64,000 nt of DNA from Ulota crispa (taxonomy: Eukaryota > Streptophyta > Bryopsida > Orthotrichales > Orthotrichaceae): assembly GCA_963920765.1 (NCBI GenBank), contig OY987245.1, forward strand, positions 19,050,727 through 19,114,726, in the 5' to 3' direction. Made by a program: the position numbers and the translations under genes. Below, in pieces: positions 49,141 through 60,778 of this stretch (within the stretch, counting starts at the first letter, position 1; each line of letters opens with the position of its first letter). The notes below the pieces were generated by a model. It made no database searches and had not been told where the DNA came from. It saw only the letters and a list, made by a program, of their open reading frames with translations.

Positions 49141-49809
49141 GAAATATGTTTATACACGTATTTTTGTGTTGGTTTTTTTAATTGTTTAAATTATAGTTCA
49201 CCACAAACCTTTGTAAAATGTAGTGGCAACAAAAAACAAGCTTATATCATACTAAGAAAGTAGAAAATACTGAAGTTTCAAAGATGTTTTTGTCATGCGA
49301 TGTTAAATTGAAAAAAATTGATCAAACTTGGGATTTTCCCAAAAGATTAACAAATTAACGAGCGCATGAAGATGTCTTCAAATAAAAAAGCACTCCTCTA
49401 AGATAGTTTTTAATGTTAAGCTTACATGATGAGTTCATTAAAGTCCAAAGGAGGGAGAGGTTTCATGATAGTAGCTACACCCGTGCAAGTTTATTGGTTT
49501 GGAAGTTGTTGAAAGTACATCAAGGTTGAATGATTGTGGAAAAACTCAAAATTATAAAAATAAAACTTCCTTCTCCCTGAGGGACTGGAAATCTACCTTG
49601 AACTATTGAATTTGTAAGAGGGGTATACTGCACGCCAAAATCCAGGGTATATTTTAATCTCTTGAATAAATGATACTCCACTTTTCACTTTCTACGGCTA
49701 TGATTTGTTCTTGATTTGATAAAGAAATTTTAATGTTGTGAGGCAAAATATGTTTTACATCTAAAATGGTTAGTTTGGGAAAAAAGTCCTTTCTACTAAC
49801 AAAGTTTAA

Positions 49810-50045
49810 CCCTTAAAGGACCTTAAAGGACCATAGAGCATAGTATATATACTGTTGTATAACTGATATTTGTTACCAGTAAGAAGTTTTAATTTGGGAT
49901 CTCAAGTAACTCACTAGAACCGCTTTGATCTATTCTCCAACTTTTTTGTTGATCTCAAATGTAGTAAAGGTATGGATTCATTCCAAATACATGAAAAATA
50001 CTCTGTATTGTACTGGTTGAAGCAGCACGCTCAATCCTTTAAGGT
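49810..50045 (+). mobile_element. TTAA element, family F, 236 bp
   Basis: TTAA at 49806-49809 and 50046-50049. It begins CCCTTAAAGGACC and ends CAATCCTTTAAGG (then T before the TTAA). Most of its sequence is repeated in inverse orientation at 50889-51114. Confidence 0.65.
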
Positions 50046-50888
50046 TTAATTTGAATGCAACCATAAGATCATTTCTTAAAATTTAATTCTGTTTAAGCTT
50101 AGATACAATCAGTGAGAAACATTCTCGATGTAGACTATTTATGCTTGAAGTTCAAAAATTGTCTTTTCTCATGCTTCATAAATGTAAAATTGAATAACTA
50201 GTTCCTCTGTAATTTTTTTGTAGAGCTCAATTAGCATATTTCTAGACTTATGCAAATTAATAATGTGTTCGAATATAAAATTGTAGATCCACAATAACTT
50301 TTAATGGAAAAAGAAGACAAAATAAAATAAAAGATTTGCACAACTCGTTTGTGTTGAGGATCATAATTGACTAATCTAGACATAAATTTATTACCATGAA
50401 TCTCCAAATTTGTTGAATTTTTTTTGCTTCTAAAATGATCTCCACGTACATGAGCTTGAAATTTTTCCATCCATGAACCCCACGTTTAGATAAACATGGA
50501 CTATCCAAAGTCCATAAGTAACATTCCAAAAACTATTGTGGTTTTCACAACATTGCAAGTTACTTGCAAAACATGGGGGAGGTATCAGTAAAAGATTAAA
50601 TTGAGGATTAAATAGATATGTCCAAATCAAAAGATATGAAAGAGTTCAAAAATATGATATGCAAAATATTGGGAAATATGCAAAGTTCATGAATACAGAA
50701 AGTCTGTATTTACATTAGTAGTCCATAAAAAGTTAAATGTGTTGTAATGAGACAAAAAAAAAAGGATTGTAAATGTTTGTTTAAATTTTTTATAATTTCA
50801 AAATTTATCCTTCATTGTTAAAGAGAAGAAGCAAGTGATATTTTTGCAAGCTCAAGAGAGTCACAATTTTTGACACATGCATAGTTAA

Positions 50889-51114
50889 CCCTTAAACAAC
50901 CAAAAGGCCCTTTGCTACCAGTGCAATATGGGACATTTTTTTTGTATTTGGAATGGATCCACACCTCTATTATATTTGAGACCAAAAAAGAAGTTGGAGA
51001 ATAGATCAATGTGGTTCTAGTGAGCTACTTGAGATCCCAAATTAAAATTCCTTATTGGTAGCAAATGACAATTATACGCTAGCATATGTACTATGACCTA
51101 TGGTCATTTAAAGG
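50889..51114 (-). mobile_element. TTAA element, family F, inverse copy, 226 bp
   Basis: TTAA at 50885-50888 and 51115-51118. It holds the inverse of the first copy's words, for example GTTGGAGAATAGATCAA against TTGATCTATTCTCCAAC-like sequence. Confidence 0.65.
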
Positions 51115-51243
51115 TTAATGCAAGAGCTTGTCAATACTAAAATATCCATTGACATAAATAATGAAGATTTTGGATGCTAATACTTGAAACAGGTGTCTAA
51201 ATGGTTGAGCTTGACTTGCCTTACAAAACCATCACATTCTATA

Positions 51244-51648
51244 GGGGGAATTACAAATAGGGGCATGAAAATGTAAAATATTATAAATAGGGGCAGAGTT
51301 TCAAAATAATTACATATAGGGGCACAATTTTCTTTTAAATTGTAATATTTTGTAATTTTTTTTGGTTTGGGACATTGGTTGATTTAAACACATCACATTA
51401 AATGTTAGCTAATTTCCAAAAAACTTAAAGATCTTTCCAAATCAAGCCTAAATAAAGAAATTTTAGTAAAGGGAATGAAGACTTTTGAAAACTTTTAATT
51501 TTTTTGAAAGATAGCTAGCATTTAATGTAATGTATCTAAATCAACCAATGTCTAAACCAAAAAGATTACAAAAAATTTCATTTTTTTTTGAAATTGTGCC
51601 CCTATTTGTAATTATTTTGAAGCCGCGCCCCTATTTGTAATTTCCCCC
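51244..51648. mobile_element. Inverted-repeat element with 8-bp duplication, 405 bp
   Basis: The ends are GGGGGAATTACAAATAGGGG and CCCCTATTTGTAATTTCCCCC-type inverted repeats. The flanks ATTCTATA (51236-51243) and ATTCTAAA (51649-51656) are an 8-bp duplication with one difference, as for hAT-type elements. The central part is palindromic. Confidence 0.65.
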
Positions 51649-52359
51649 ATTCTAAATGATGCTTTCACAAATACAATGTTCATAATTGCAAATGTAGTGG
51701 TGAATGGGAATTATTGACAAATTTAGATAGATCTGAAGAATATCTCATGCTCCTTGTTTATAACTTAAATCTTGCATTATCAAGTTGTGATCATGTTTTT
51801 CGTGAAGTTTTTGACCTTCTAATGCACTCTTATAGAATAATGCTATTTTTTGATGCACATGTTAACTAAAAGGTGATAATCATGTAAAATGGAATTTGAA
51901 TGGATTGCATCAATCGATTGTTATATTGATAATTTAGTTTGGTGAGTTAATAGTTTGATGCTTGTTGGAAACATTAATAGTAATGGATACTATACAAGTA
52001 TATGCATTTCTTTGTATTGATTTACTTTATGAATTGTGCAAACTTTAAATAACTAAATAAGTTTAGTAGGATTGCACTTTATATGCAACTAAATATAGCA
52101 ATTACTTTTGTTTTTACCATTGTTTTGTGCAAGCACTTTCATAATCATTGCTTTTGTTCTAACGTTGTATTTTTCTTCATTATTTTATTTTAGTTTGTGA
52201 AAGTAAAGTATACTTTCAATAAATTCTGAATTTCTAATTACATTAATCTACTTATTCCAGAAAATTTAAATTTACAATAGTTCTGCATTTAAACTGTAAT
52301 ATAGTGCAAGTGGTTAGAAATCTTTACAGTTTTTTTTGGTTAGATTACAAATAGAAAAT

Positions 52360-52771
52360 GGGCATTGATATATGTACCACACCCTTTTAACTACTATACC
52401 ACACTCTTGGGCTAAATTTTAGGTTTTTACCATCAAAAAGCTGAATTTGAGAAATTTAAATTCAGATATGGACTTAATGACCATGAATTAGTTTAGAACC
52501 ATAAAAAAGCTGCAATTCACAAACACCCAATGAAAACGTTTAGCTTTTTTTACAAACAAAAGTAAAAGTAACACTTTTTTTCCTAGCTAAACTTTTTCAT
52601 TGGGTGTTGTTGAATTGCAACCTTTTTTATGGTTCTAGACTAAATCATGGTCTCTAAGTCCAAATCTGAATTCCAAATTCTCAGATTCAACTTTTAGATG
52701 GTAGAAATCTAAAATTTACCCCGGGGGTGTGGTACAGTAGTTCAAAAGGTGTGGTACACATATCAATTCCC
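52360..52771. mobile_element. Full-length palindromic element, about 412 bp
   Basis: The ends GGGCATTGATATATGTACC and GGTACACATATCAATTCCC, then CACACCCTTTTAACTACT and AGTAGTTCAAAAGGTGTG, are inverted repeats that continue to a centre near 52565. Confidence 0.65.
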
Positions 52772-52807
52772 TTTGAAAATATGATAATAATATATAAACA
52801 TATTATA

Positions 52808-53119
52808 GGGGAAATTTCATGGATACCCCTGAAGTTTGCCATATTTTCATAGATACCGCTGCTTTTTCAGAAATTTCACAAATACCCTTGGACCAGAAAA
52901 ATTAGGCATTTGTTTTGTTGCGCATGCCACTTTCTTCTTCCTTTGTGCTCATGCATAACAAGAAAGAAATAGTGTGCGCACAAAGAGAGAAGGAAGTGAC
53001 ATGCATAACAAAACAAACACCTGAAAATTTTGGTTCAAGAGTATTTGTGAAATTTCTGAAAAAGTAAGGGCATCTATGAAAATATGGCAAACTTCAAGAA
53101 TTTCCATGAAACTTTCCTT
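52808..53119. mobile_element. Foldback MITE, family L
   Basis: The ends GGGAAATTTCATGGATACC and TTTCCATGAAACTTTCC and a palindromic interior match 13572-13881. The flanking duplication is not preserved, and a TA-rich microsatellite (53123-53186) begins at its right side. Confidence 0.65.
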
Positions 53120-53122
53120 ATT

Positions 53123-53186
53123 ATTTATATATATATATATATATATACACACACGTACGCACATATATATACATATATGTACATAT
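53123..53186. repeat. TA-rich microsatellite
   Basis: TATATA repeats followed by CACACGTACGCACA and further TATA/TACA units. Confidence 0.8.
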
Positions 53187-54700
53187 ATGGACATGAAAAG
53201 CACAAGAATCTTTTTTCACAAAGCTTAAACAAAAAAGTTTCTATTATCATTGCAATTATAATTAAGGGTTAAAATCTTGTTAATTTATAAAGGTTGTGCT
53301 ATACACTAAAATTATGTGAAAATGGTAAATGTGACATTTTTTATTTTTTTATTTTTTATTTTTTTATTTTTTTTCTAATTTGAAATGTTTTTTATTCTTA
53401 TTTCACAAGAATTAACGTAAGTCATCGGTAGAACTTTGTTCACTTTAACATTGGAAGTCAACACCAGAATCATTTTGGTCTAAAATAAATGTCTTAAAAA
53501 GTAAACTGTTTTATAGTGCTTAAAATCACGTATTTGCACATGTTCCATTTGTTGCTGAAACTATAAATGCAACATATACAATTGCAAAATAACAAAACAG
53601 TTATTTTACTAAATAATTTGTGATTTTGGTTTTTTTAAAGAGTCGTATTTTTACAATTGTACTCTACATCTCAATTGATTTATTCTTTTTAATTATGGCT
53701 ATAAATTTGTTTAAATTAAATTTCTTAATTCAATATTTAGGAATTTCCAAAGTACAATTTTTGTAATATTGTTAAATTTGGACTACTTACTTAGGATAAA
53801 GCTATAGCTTTGGTTTAAATGTTTGAATAATGAAAAACTAAGATTGTTATCGGCCTATAATAGAAACCTCAACTCATAGTAAAGAGGTTCCAAAATCCTT
53901 TTGCATCAAGAGGATAATAATGATAAAGAAGATAGAGAGCCAATAGCATGAGATTTAAAAGACTTGTCCATGTAGCTTCTGCAAATACATTTTATGAATT
54001 TTAGTCTTGCATTGGAACACATTTGAATTGATCTAAAGTGCTAAATTTGAATTGAAGTCCATGTGCACATGCTTTCCACCCAACTTGCTAGAGCATGCCA
54101 ATGGTTACATCAATGATTTTTTTGTTCAGCCTATTATAAAGTAGGGAAAGTAATACACCAAAATTCTTAGTCTTTTGTCTTTTAGATTTCATTTACATAG
54201 GCATCAACATGAGCACAAGCCTTAAATGATAAAGGACGGAATTAAAATCCCAACGACTTAACATAAATTCTTTTCAATCTTTCTTTTTTAACGATTTCAA
54301 AGCTTGAGATTGTGGTCTTTACTTTTTGACCTCAAGGCCTTTAGATATAGAAAAAAAGTCATGTTACTCCTTTCAAAATAAATGCTTGATATTGCTCTTG
54401 CAGCCATATGGGCTAAGTCAGTTGATTTTTTTTCAAGTTATGATGGCTTTAACTTCTAGTGTAAGGCCACTTTTACACCAGAATTCAAGGTTGAATTTGA
54501 GTCCCAACATGTTCCAATTTTTGTTTCTCATTGGTTCAAACCTAGAATTAGTCTAAAAGCCTTCACATTAGGATTCAAAGTTGATATTTTGAAAATATTT
54601 TGGTGATCCAAAATTGTATCAATACAAGGTCAAGAACCAGCTTACGTCAAAATGAATGGGAGTTTAATTCTTGCCCTTGGGACTTGTTGAAAGTCATCAG
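53187..54700. other. Intergenic, nothing recognised
   Basis: Apart from a T-rich run at 53338-53372, no feature is supported. Confidence 0.4.
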
Positions 54701-54999
54701 TTTCTAAAGGCTCGTTGTCCCTGCAGGGGACAAAACAGATTTTGGACAAGCTTGTTTTATTGAGATTTTGGACCAATTCATTTGAATATTTTTTGAAAAT
54801 AGATTTTTGCAAGGGTCATATACTCAAGTAGGGATATAATTTTTTTTATTGAAATGAGATTTAAGATTCAAAAGCTATAGGTGTTTTATGGGTTAAGGGG
54901 CAAGCTAAACATGCATGCCAACATTTGTTGACTTCTCTCAAAGGTAACTAGTGAAGTCATGACCCTTCATTGGAGTATAACCAAAGCACAAGTGTACTA

Positions 55000-55283
55000 C
55001 ATTGAATATTGTATTTAGGTTGCCTCACCTTGGTAAGTTACCTCATGACTCATCACTTGGCCACTTGGAGGTGCATGAAACTCTCTAAATATTTGGGTTT
55101 CACATGGTTTATGACTTGAAAGCATCTAGTTTGTTGTTTTGAAGCTTCATTGTTGTTGACAAGCCCTTAAAAAATTGTTTACAGTCGCACTTTTTGATGA
55201 AAACTGCTGTAACACCACTAGATATTTAATAGTTTGAAATGTCAAGAAATTAGTGTGGGGCAACGCAAATGCAATATTTAGTG
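55000..55283. mobile_element. MITE, family M
   Basis: The ends CATTGAATATTGTATTTAGG and GCAAATGCAATATTTAGTG are inverted repeats with TA on both sides (54998-54999 and 55284-55285). It lies left of a TTAA-element right end (GGGCTTGGACATTTAAGGG before TTAA at 55868-55871) and may be nested in an old TTAA element starting near 54703. Confidence 0.55.
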
Positions 55284-56313
55284 TAGACAAACACATTATT
55301 TTATTTGATAAACACATTAACCTTTGATTGCAATAACTTATAGAGATTAGGTTCTTTATCAATTTGTTTGTGATTGTCAATAAAAAAACTTTCAATATTT
55401 TTTTGGGATTTTGATCTCTCAAAATAATATTTGGAAATTTGGTTGTAGAAAACCTTTGTATAGTGTGAATTTCAAGCACACGTTTGCAATGTAAGCCCAC
55501 ATAGGGAATGTTCCAAGTCTTTGTTAATCATGAAAACTTGTGAAAATATGCCGAACATGATTTAGAGCATATTGGAAGAATCTCTTTTGCATCCATACTG
55601 CAAACAATTTCCACCTCATGTGCTCAAAGGGACTAGAATTTTTTAGATAGTGGTTAAGAAAATGTTTCATATTAATTTGAAACAATCATATTTCTCAATT
55701 TATACATTAAAACCTCATGAAACTTTCACTATGGCTCCTTGCATAAGTCTTGTGCAATATTCTATAGCTAGATTTGTAAAAAAAATGTACATGTTTTTGA
55801 GATCAAACGCTTGAAAATGACAATTTTGAGTTTAATTTGAGAAAAAATGGGCTTGGACATTTAAGGGTTAATTTACAATAAATCTAGTATAGATTTTTTC
55901 ATATTTCATTTACGTTTGAACAATCGACATCTTGGAACACAGTAAAAGTCTCAAATACTATTTTTGACCTATGTTTTGATTTCATCTCTTGCATTATAAG
56001 TGTGGTTATCAACTTTTGACCTCAAAGCCATCACAATAGAAAAGGCAACCCGTTAGGGTATCACACCCTTATTTTATAAGAATTCAGCACTTACCACTTA
56101 CCAAACTTGGATGATAAATGCTCCAAGCCTCTTCATATATACCCATTAAATCCTAGTGTGAGGTAATGGTCCTTGAATCAATGTTTATTTTAAGTTTGGT
56201 GAGTTTTAACCTAAATTCCACTTGATGAGTGATCAATTGACTATTTACGAGGAACATTTGGTGAGCAAGAGTGGAAAACAAGTATGTTGAGGGTTCTCCA
56301 AAAATACATATTA

Positions 56314-56672
56314 CTCCCTTTGTTCCAAAATGATCTTCATGTTACACAAAATGTTATAGATTAAGCTCAAAAAGAACCATTTCTCATAATATTTTTGACC
56401 AATGAATAGAGTTTAATGTCCTCCTATTGTTTTGAAATTTTGGGTTTCAAATTAGTTTTCAAAATGTGATTATAAAGTGCTTGAAAATTGGATTTTTGAG
56501 GCATTCTTGAAGAGCACCGATAGCCACTCTCTTGATGGCATGGGATTGGGTAGCATGCCCATGCTTTTGGACTATGTGCAAGTGTCGTAAGCTCCCTTCC
56601 TCCTCCAACAAGAAGATCATTTTGAGACACTTAATAAAGGTCAACACGAAGATCATTTTTGGATAGAGGAAG
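56314..56672. mobile_element. Stowaway-like MITE, 359 bp
   Basis: The ends CTCCCTTTGTTCCAAAATG and CATTTTTGGATAGAGGAAG are inverted repeats, and TA lies on each side (56312-56313 and 56673-56674). Confidence 0.65.
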
Positions 56673-57450
56673 TAACTTTTAGCAAATCAACTTGGAGAGC
56701 TAAGGATGCAACCGTGCAAGTGCCCTGAGGGCATCTTCAATGCAAATTCGCTACTTGGCCGTTGCACAATAAGAACTTGTAGATGTTTTGAAAACTCCAC
56801 CAAATCAAGAGGCTTGTGGGAGGCATTGCAACCCAATGCACTAGCATTATAGTGCAATATTGGCTTCAAAAAAATATAAAAATCTTGCGAGATGTGCAAG
56901 GAGCTTGGACAAAATTGGTGCTCTTCATTAGCTGCTAAGTTTTTTGTCTTCCTTGCCGTTATTGGTGCTGTCATTGCCATGATGACATTAATTCAAGTTA
57001 TAATGAGTGGAGTGGAAGGCACATCAAAAGAGGATAAATAGGAGGAGCACAATACAAAATTTGAAATGCTCTCAGAATTCAAGAGTCAAGTAGAGGGTGC
57101 TTTGGAATTTGGATTGTCAATTTTCCATTTCACATGGCCCTACACTGAGGTCACTATCGGCGCAACTCATGAATAGCCACATCGAGGGTTTGGTTCACTA
57201 CACAGACGTGTTTGTGGGGGCCAAGATGGAAAAGTTTGAATTTTTTAAATGTCAAAAAATGTATGAATTCAGAAGTTTACCATTGGGAGATTGAATTAGG
57301 GATTCTTGAACTCACGTTTGGATGCGAAGACCTTGAATTAGTATAGAATCAAAAAATATGGTAAAATCAACAAACTTCAAAATAGGCGGCAAACTTTATT
57401 TTCACCTTTGTTTGAGATTTTCCATGTTGCCCCCACAAACACGTCTATAA

Positions 57451-57836
57451 GGTAATATGCTTGAATTGCAACCCTCTCTTGTAAAGCATTCCTATAATTA
57501 ATACATGAATGCATATGAAGTGGTCCTTTATTGGATCTTTTTAGCCATTAAGTGTACAAAAGAAAAGGTGTATTTTATTGCAAGAGTCAATCATTCTCCT
57601 TGATTTCACCTCACCTTTTTAAGTTGCAAATGAATGGAATTTATAAAACCTATAAGTCACAAACACGTGCCTATTATAAATAGTTTTGATCATTCAAAAA
57701 TATTTCAAAAAGAAATTGTGTTTCATTTGACATCTATTTCTCTTTGTCTCAAAATCACACAAAAACTCTTCCTATCTAAGAAAGCACATGAAAAGGCAAA
57801 CCAACTCTTAAAGTGTTGCTTCTTGAGCACACTACC
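57451..57836. mobile_element. TTAA element, family I, uninterrupted 386-bp copy
   Basis: The ends GGTAATATGCTTGAATTGC and TTGAGCACACTACC; the right flank is TTAA (57837-57840), the left flank ATAA. It matches 23775-25083 outside the nested family B element and provides the empty site. Confidence 0.6.
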
Positions 57837-57840
57837 TTAA

Positions 57841-58792
57841 CCCATACAAGACCAACTGTCCCCTTAGGGGACAAATGGATTTTGGGCATGTACCTATGGC
57901 TACACTACTTTGTGTGATTTTTTGAAACTTGTATTAAAGGTGGAGAATTCAAAGATTTATGTGAGCATCTAACTTTTTCTTCATTCCGACATTTATTGAA
58001 GAAATTATGCATGAATTTTTGAAAAAGGGTGAGGGCGGGCAATCCCAAAAAAAAAAATCAAAATTGCATTTAAACAAAATAAAAATCTAAACTTGGTCCT
58101 TCAGATTTATACAAATGTGGGAATCTTTTAATCATTCAATTTTGATTGATGAGATGAAAGTTATGAGAAATTTTAGTTTGTGGGTAGGTATGGGACTTCC
58201 AAACGGCTCCATTCTTTTTGCCTCTTGTAAAATTTGTTGCTTTCCTTTTTTGAGCTCTTTGTGTGTTTTTTTTTACTTTTTATTCTTCTAAGTTGTAGTA
58301 GACTAAGATTCCTTGGTTTTCACCATTTGGATAAAAGTAATTCAGATTAATGAATTTTACATAAATTCTCTAGTTTTACCTAGCGTGTATGCAAATTTTA
58401 TGGCCTTATGACATTGCAAGATTTTACAAAATATGATCCACACCTCCAAATCATTTGAAAATTCTCCCACACATACCCAACTTGGTCTTCTACATGGAAA
58501 AAATAAACCTCAACTTTGCATGGAGAATTTTTTTTGATATAGGAGCCGTCAAAGGCTTCTAAAATTTTTGGGCAATAGGGAATTTTTTTTTTATTCCACT
58601 TCAAATGTCAATATCTCACTCCTCTACTTTTAGAATGAGCTGAAATTTTCCCCACAAGTACCTCCCATAGTCTAGGGCAAGATCTTAGGGTTGAGTTTCC
58701 AAAAAAATTTGTTTTCCTACCTTTCTACTCATTCCCCCAAAAGTGGCAGTTTTCAGTGATTTTTGAAGAAAAAAGGGCTTGGTCCTTTAGGG
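57841..58792 (-). mobile_element. TTAA element, family D, reverse, 952 bp
   Basis: TTAA at 57837-57840 and 58793-58796. It starts CCCATACAAGACCAACTGTC and ends GGCTTGGTCCTTTAGGG. It aligns with 22100-23031 in the same orientation. Confidence 0.7.
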
Positions 58793-58796
58793 TTAA

Positions 58797-59153
58797 CCCT
58801 TAAAGGACGGATGGATCACCGTGGCTTGCCCTGCCTATAGCATTCTATAGTGTTTTGCACATGAGCACTAGTAGTATTACTTCAAAAAGTTGGAAAAGTC
58901 AACAGTGCATGGTGCCCTCATGAAAATTGCAAGAAGGGTAGCTTGGGAGCTAATACCATGTTTTTGAATCTTATCACAATTTGGGTTACACAAAAAAATG
59001 AATACATCTCAAGAGGTAATTTTTTATCTTCCATGAAGACCATGTGTTTATGGTCACTTTTGAAAAAAATCAGATGAAAAACAACGTTTTTTTGAATCAC
59101 CGAATCTTTTTTAGAGCCTGAAGACGTTTTTCGTCTTCCTTGACGTTTAGGGG
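58797..59153. mobile_element. TTAA element, family E, 357 bp
   Basis: TTAA at 58793-58796 and 59154-59157; starts CCCTTAAAGGACGGATGG and ends TTGACGTTTAGGGG. Its left TTAA is the right TTAA of the preceding element. Confidence 0.75.
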
Positions 59154-59179
59154 TTAACTTACATCAAGCTCACATTGAG

Positions 59180-59713
59180 ATGCTCTTACAACAGTCTATT
59201 ATAAGGAGCATGTTGGCAAACCCTTGTAGGCTGAAACATTGGTTCAAACGGCCCTATTTTGCAATGGCTTCCACTGCTAGAGTTCTGAACAGCTGCCTTT
59301 GCTTGCACTTGGAATTACTGATACATGTCAGCACAACCAGAGGGGGAGTACTGGGGCGGTTACAGCAGCGAACGAAGCACAGTCCTGCAGAACCAAACTT
59401 CAAACTGAAGAGCCTGCCACTGAAACCACGCTGCTTCACAGGCACAAACCCCCCGAAACACTTGCACCTTACTCGTGCCGCCATTGCAACGCAACGTCCC
59501 AACCAAGACAGCTGCTACCCCTGCCCCCGCCAGCAGCAACAGCAGCAGCTTCATCTTGCAGTTTGAGGTTTCAAATTTACACCCACAAAATCCAAAACGG
59601 ACAGCTCCCAGGTAGCATCGGTTGGGAATCTTTCTCCTCGAGTCCAAGCGATTTCAGCTGACACGAGGAGAAAACCGAAAGCCGGAGCCGAGTTCCACGG
59701 GCCTGCATCGTGA
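59180..59713 (-). other. GC-richer island, possible exon with signal-like peptide
   Basis: A minus-strand frame contains MKLLLLLLAGAGVAAVLVG (about 59500-59557), which looks like a signal peptide, followed by TLRCNGGTSKVQVFRGVCA. Plus-strand frames are also open. The product is not recognised. The island continues on the far side of the hAT-like insertion, so it was one unit before that event. Confidence 0.3.
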
Positions 59714-60554
59714 GGGCTCAGTTTACTGCACATACGTCGATATGAGGCCAGGGCAAATAAGGGTAATAGTACTAAATTGTCCCCTATTTTTGTTGTTGTT
59801 GTTAACACCATAGTCATTAAATTGGGAATTTTGCAACATTTTAGGTTTAAGGTGATTAATTTAAACCGACCATAAGGGTATAACCTGGGAATTCGGTTCT
59901 CCAATTTAATGAATGTGATGTTCAATTGTATCCACCTCTAGGGTCCCACACTGAAGCAAAGTCTCTAAATCTAAATATGAATTCAAAATTCTTAAATTCA
60001 ATCTTCAGGTGGTAAGTTTCTAAATTCTCACATTTTTTGGTGGGTGACATAACATTGTTAACCTTCATTGGGGGTACCCTTTTGCTCTTCACAATATGAG
60101 GATCCCCAGCAAATGGCATGAGCTGGCTCTCGCCCTCACCAACCGGCTCTCAAGATCTTTAACTAAACTCTCCCCCCAAGTATCCGGGAGAGAATATCCT
60201 TCCACTAGCTGGGGAGGAATACAATCAATTTAGGGTTCGAGGAGAAACTGTAACTTCACAAGTTGAAATCCGATAGTGTCCAATTTCAACCAGATTTTCA
60301 CTAACATGGACCGGTTATTTTTTGTAAAACTTCTAAATTTTTGTTGTAAAAAGTACTATATTTAGATTTTTTTGAAAAATAGACCGATTGTTTAGCTGAT
60401 GATTTCAAGTTTCAACTGGTTTTTTCAATTTCAACCGGCTGCCACTACACTAACCGCCGGTTCTCCCCGAACCCTCAGCCGGTTAAGAATGTTATGGAGA
60501 AATCAGTGATTTCCACCCTGGCCCCACATCGACGTATGTGCAGTAAACTGAGCC
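59714..60554. mobile_element. hAT-like element with CATCGTGA duplication
   Basis: The ends GGGCTCAGTTTACTGCACAT and ATGTGCAGTAAACTGAGCC are inverted repeats of about 20 bp, extended inward by ACGTCGATATG / CATCGACGT and GGCCAGGG / CCCTGGCC. CATCGTGA lies at 59706-59713 and 60555-60562 (7 or 8 bp, depending on the terminal base). It carries the 119-bp MITE at 59804-59922. The remaining interior encodes nothing recognisable. Confidence 0.7.
59804..59922. mobile_element. MITE, AACACCATATTCATT family, nested in the hAT-like element
   Basis: The ends are AACACCATAGTCATTAAATT and AATTTAATGAATGTGATGTT. Same size as the copy at 18464-18582 and the same TTTAAG-GTGATT type interior. Confidence 0.65.
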
Positions 60555-60717
60555 CATCGTGATTCGCAGCTGCAGGCAGGCGCTCGCAACCTGTAGCCTG
60601 TAGCCGCAAAAAAAAAAAAGGCGGACCCGATAGCCATGCCTGAGATTTCGGTGCAGTCATATAATCTCATCCTGGGGTAGCTTTGTGGATTTGTCGGCGT
60701 CAATCACGCAACAAGCC

Positions 60718-60778
60718 TATAAATATGCAACCTGGCCGTAGCCACAATGCAGAACTGCAACGATGCCGCTTATAAATA
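60718..60778 (+). promoter_or_regulatory. Two TATA boxes upstream of gene 2
   Basis: TATAAATA occurs at 60718-60725 and 60771-60778, 53 bp apart, in GC-rich sequence. The first ATG of gene 2 is about 950 bp downstream, so use of either box would imply a long leader, probably with an intron. Confidence 0.4.

Noticed and set aside
48411-49263. Tyr/Ile/His-rich open frames of 60-90 codons
   Set aside because: They are translations of TA and TACA microsatellites.
4001-59157. Calling the TTAA elements PIF/Harbinger or Stowaway
   Set aside because: TTA-only flanks would not be identical in the same orientation on the two sides, and a TA-only duplication would not conserve the outer T and A seen at nearly every boundary. 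TTAA fits best, although a TA duplication cannot be fully excluded without empty sites.
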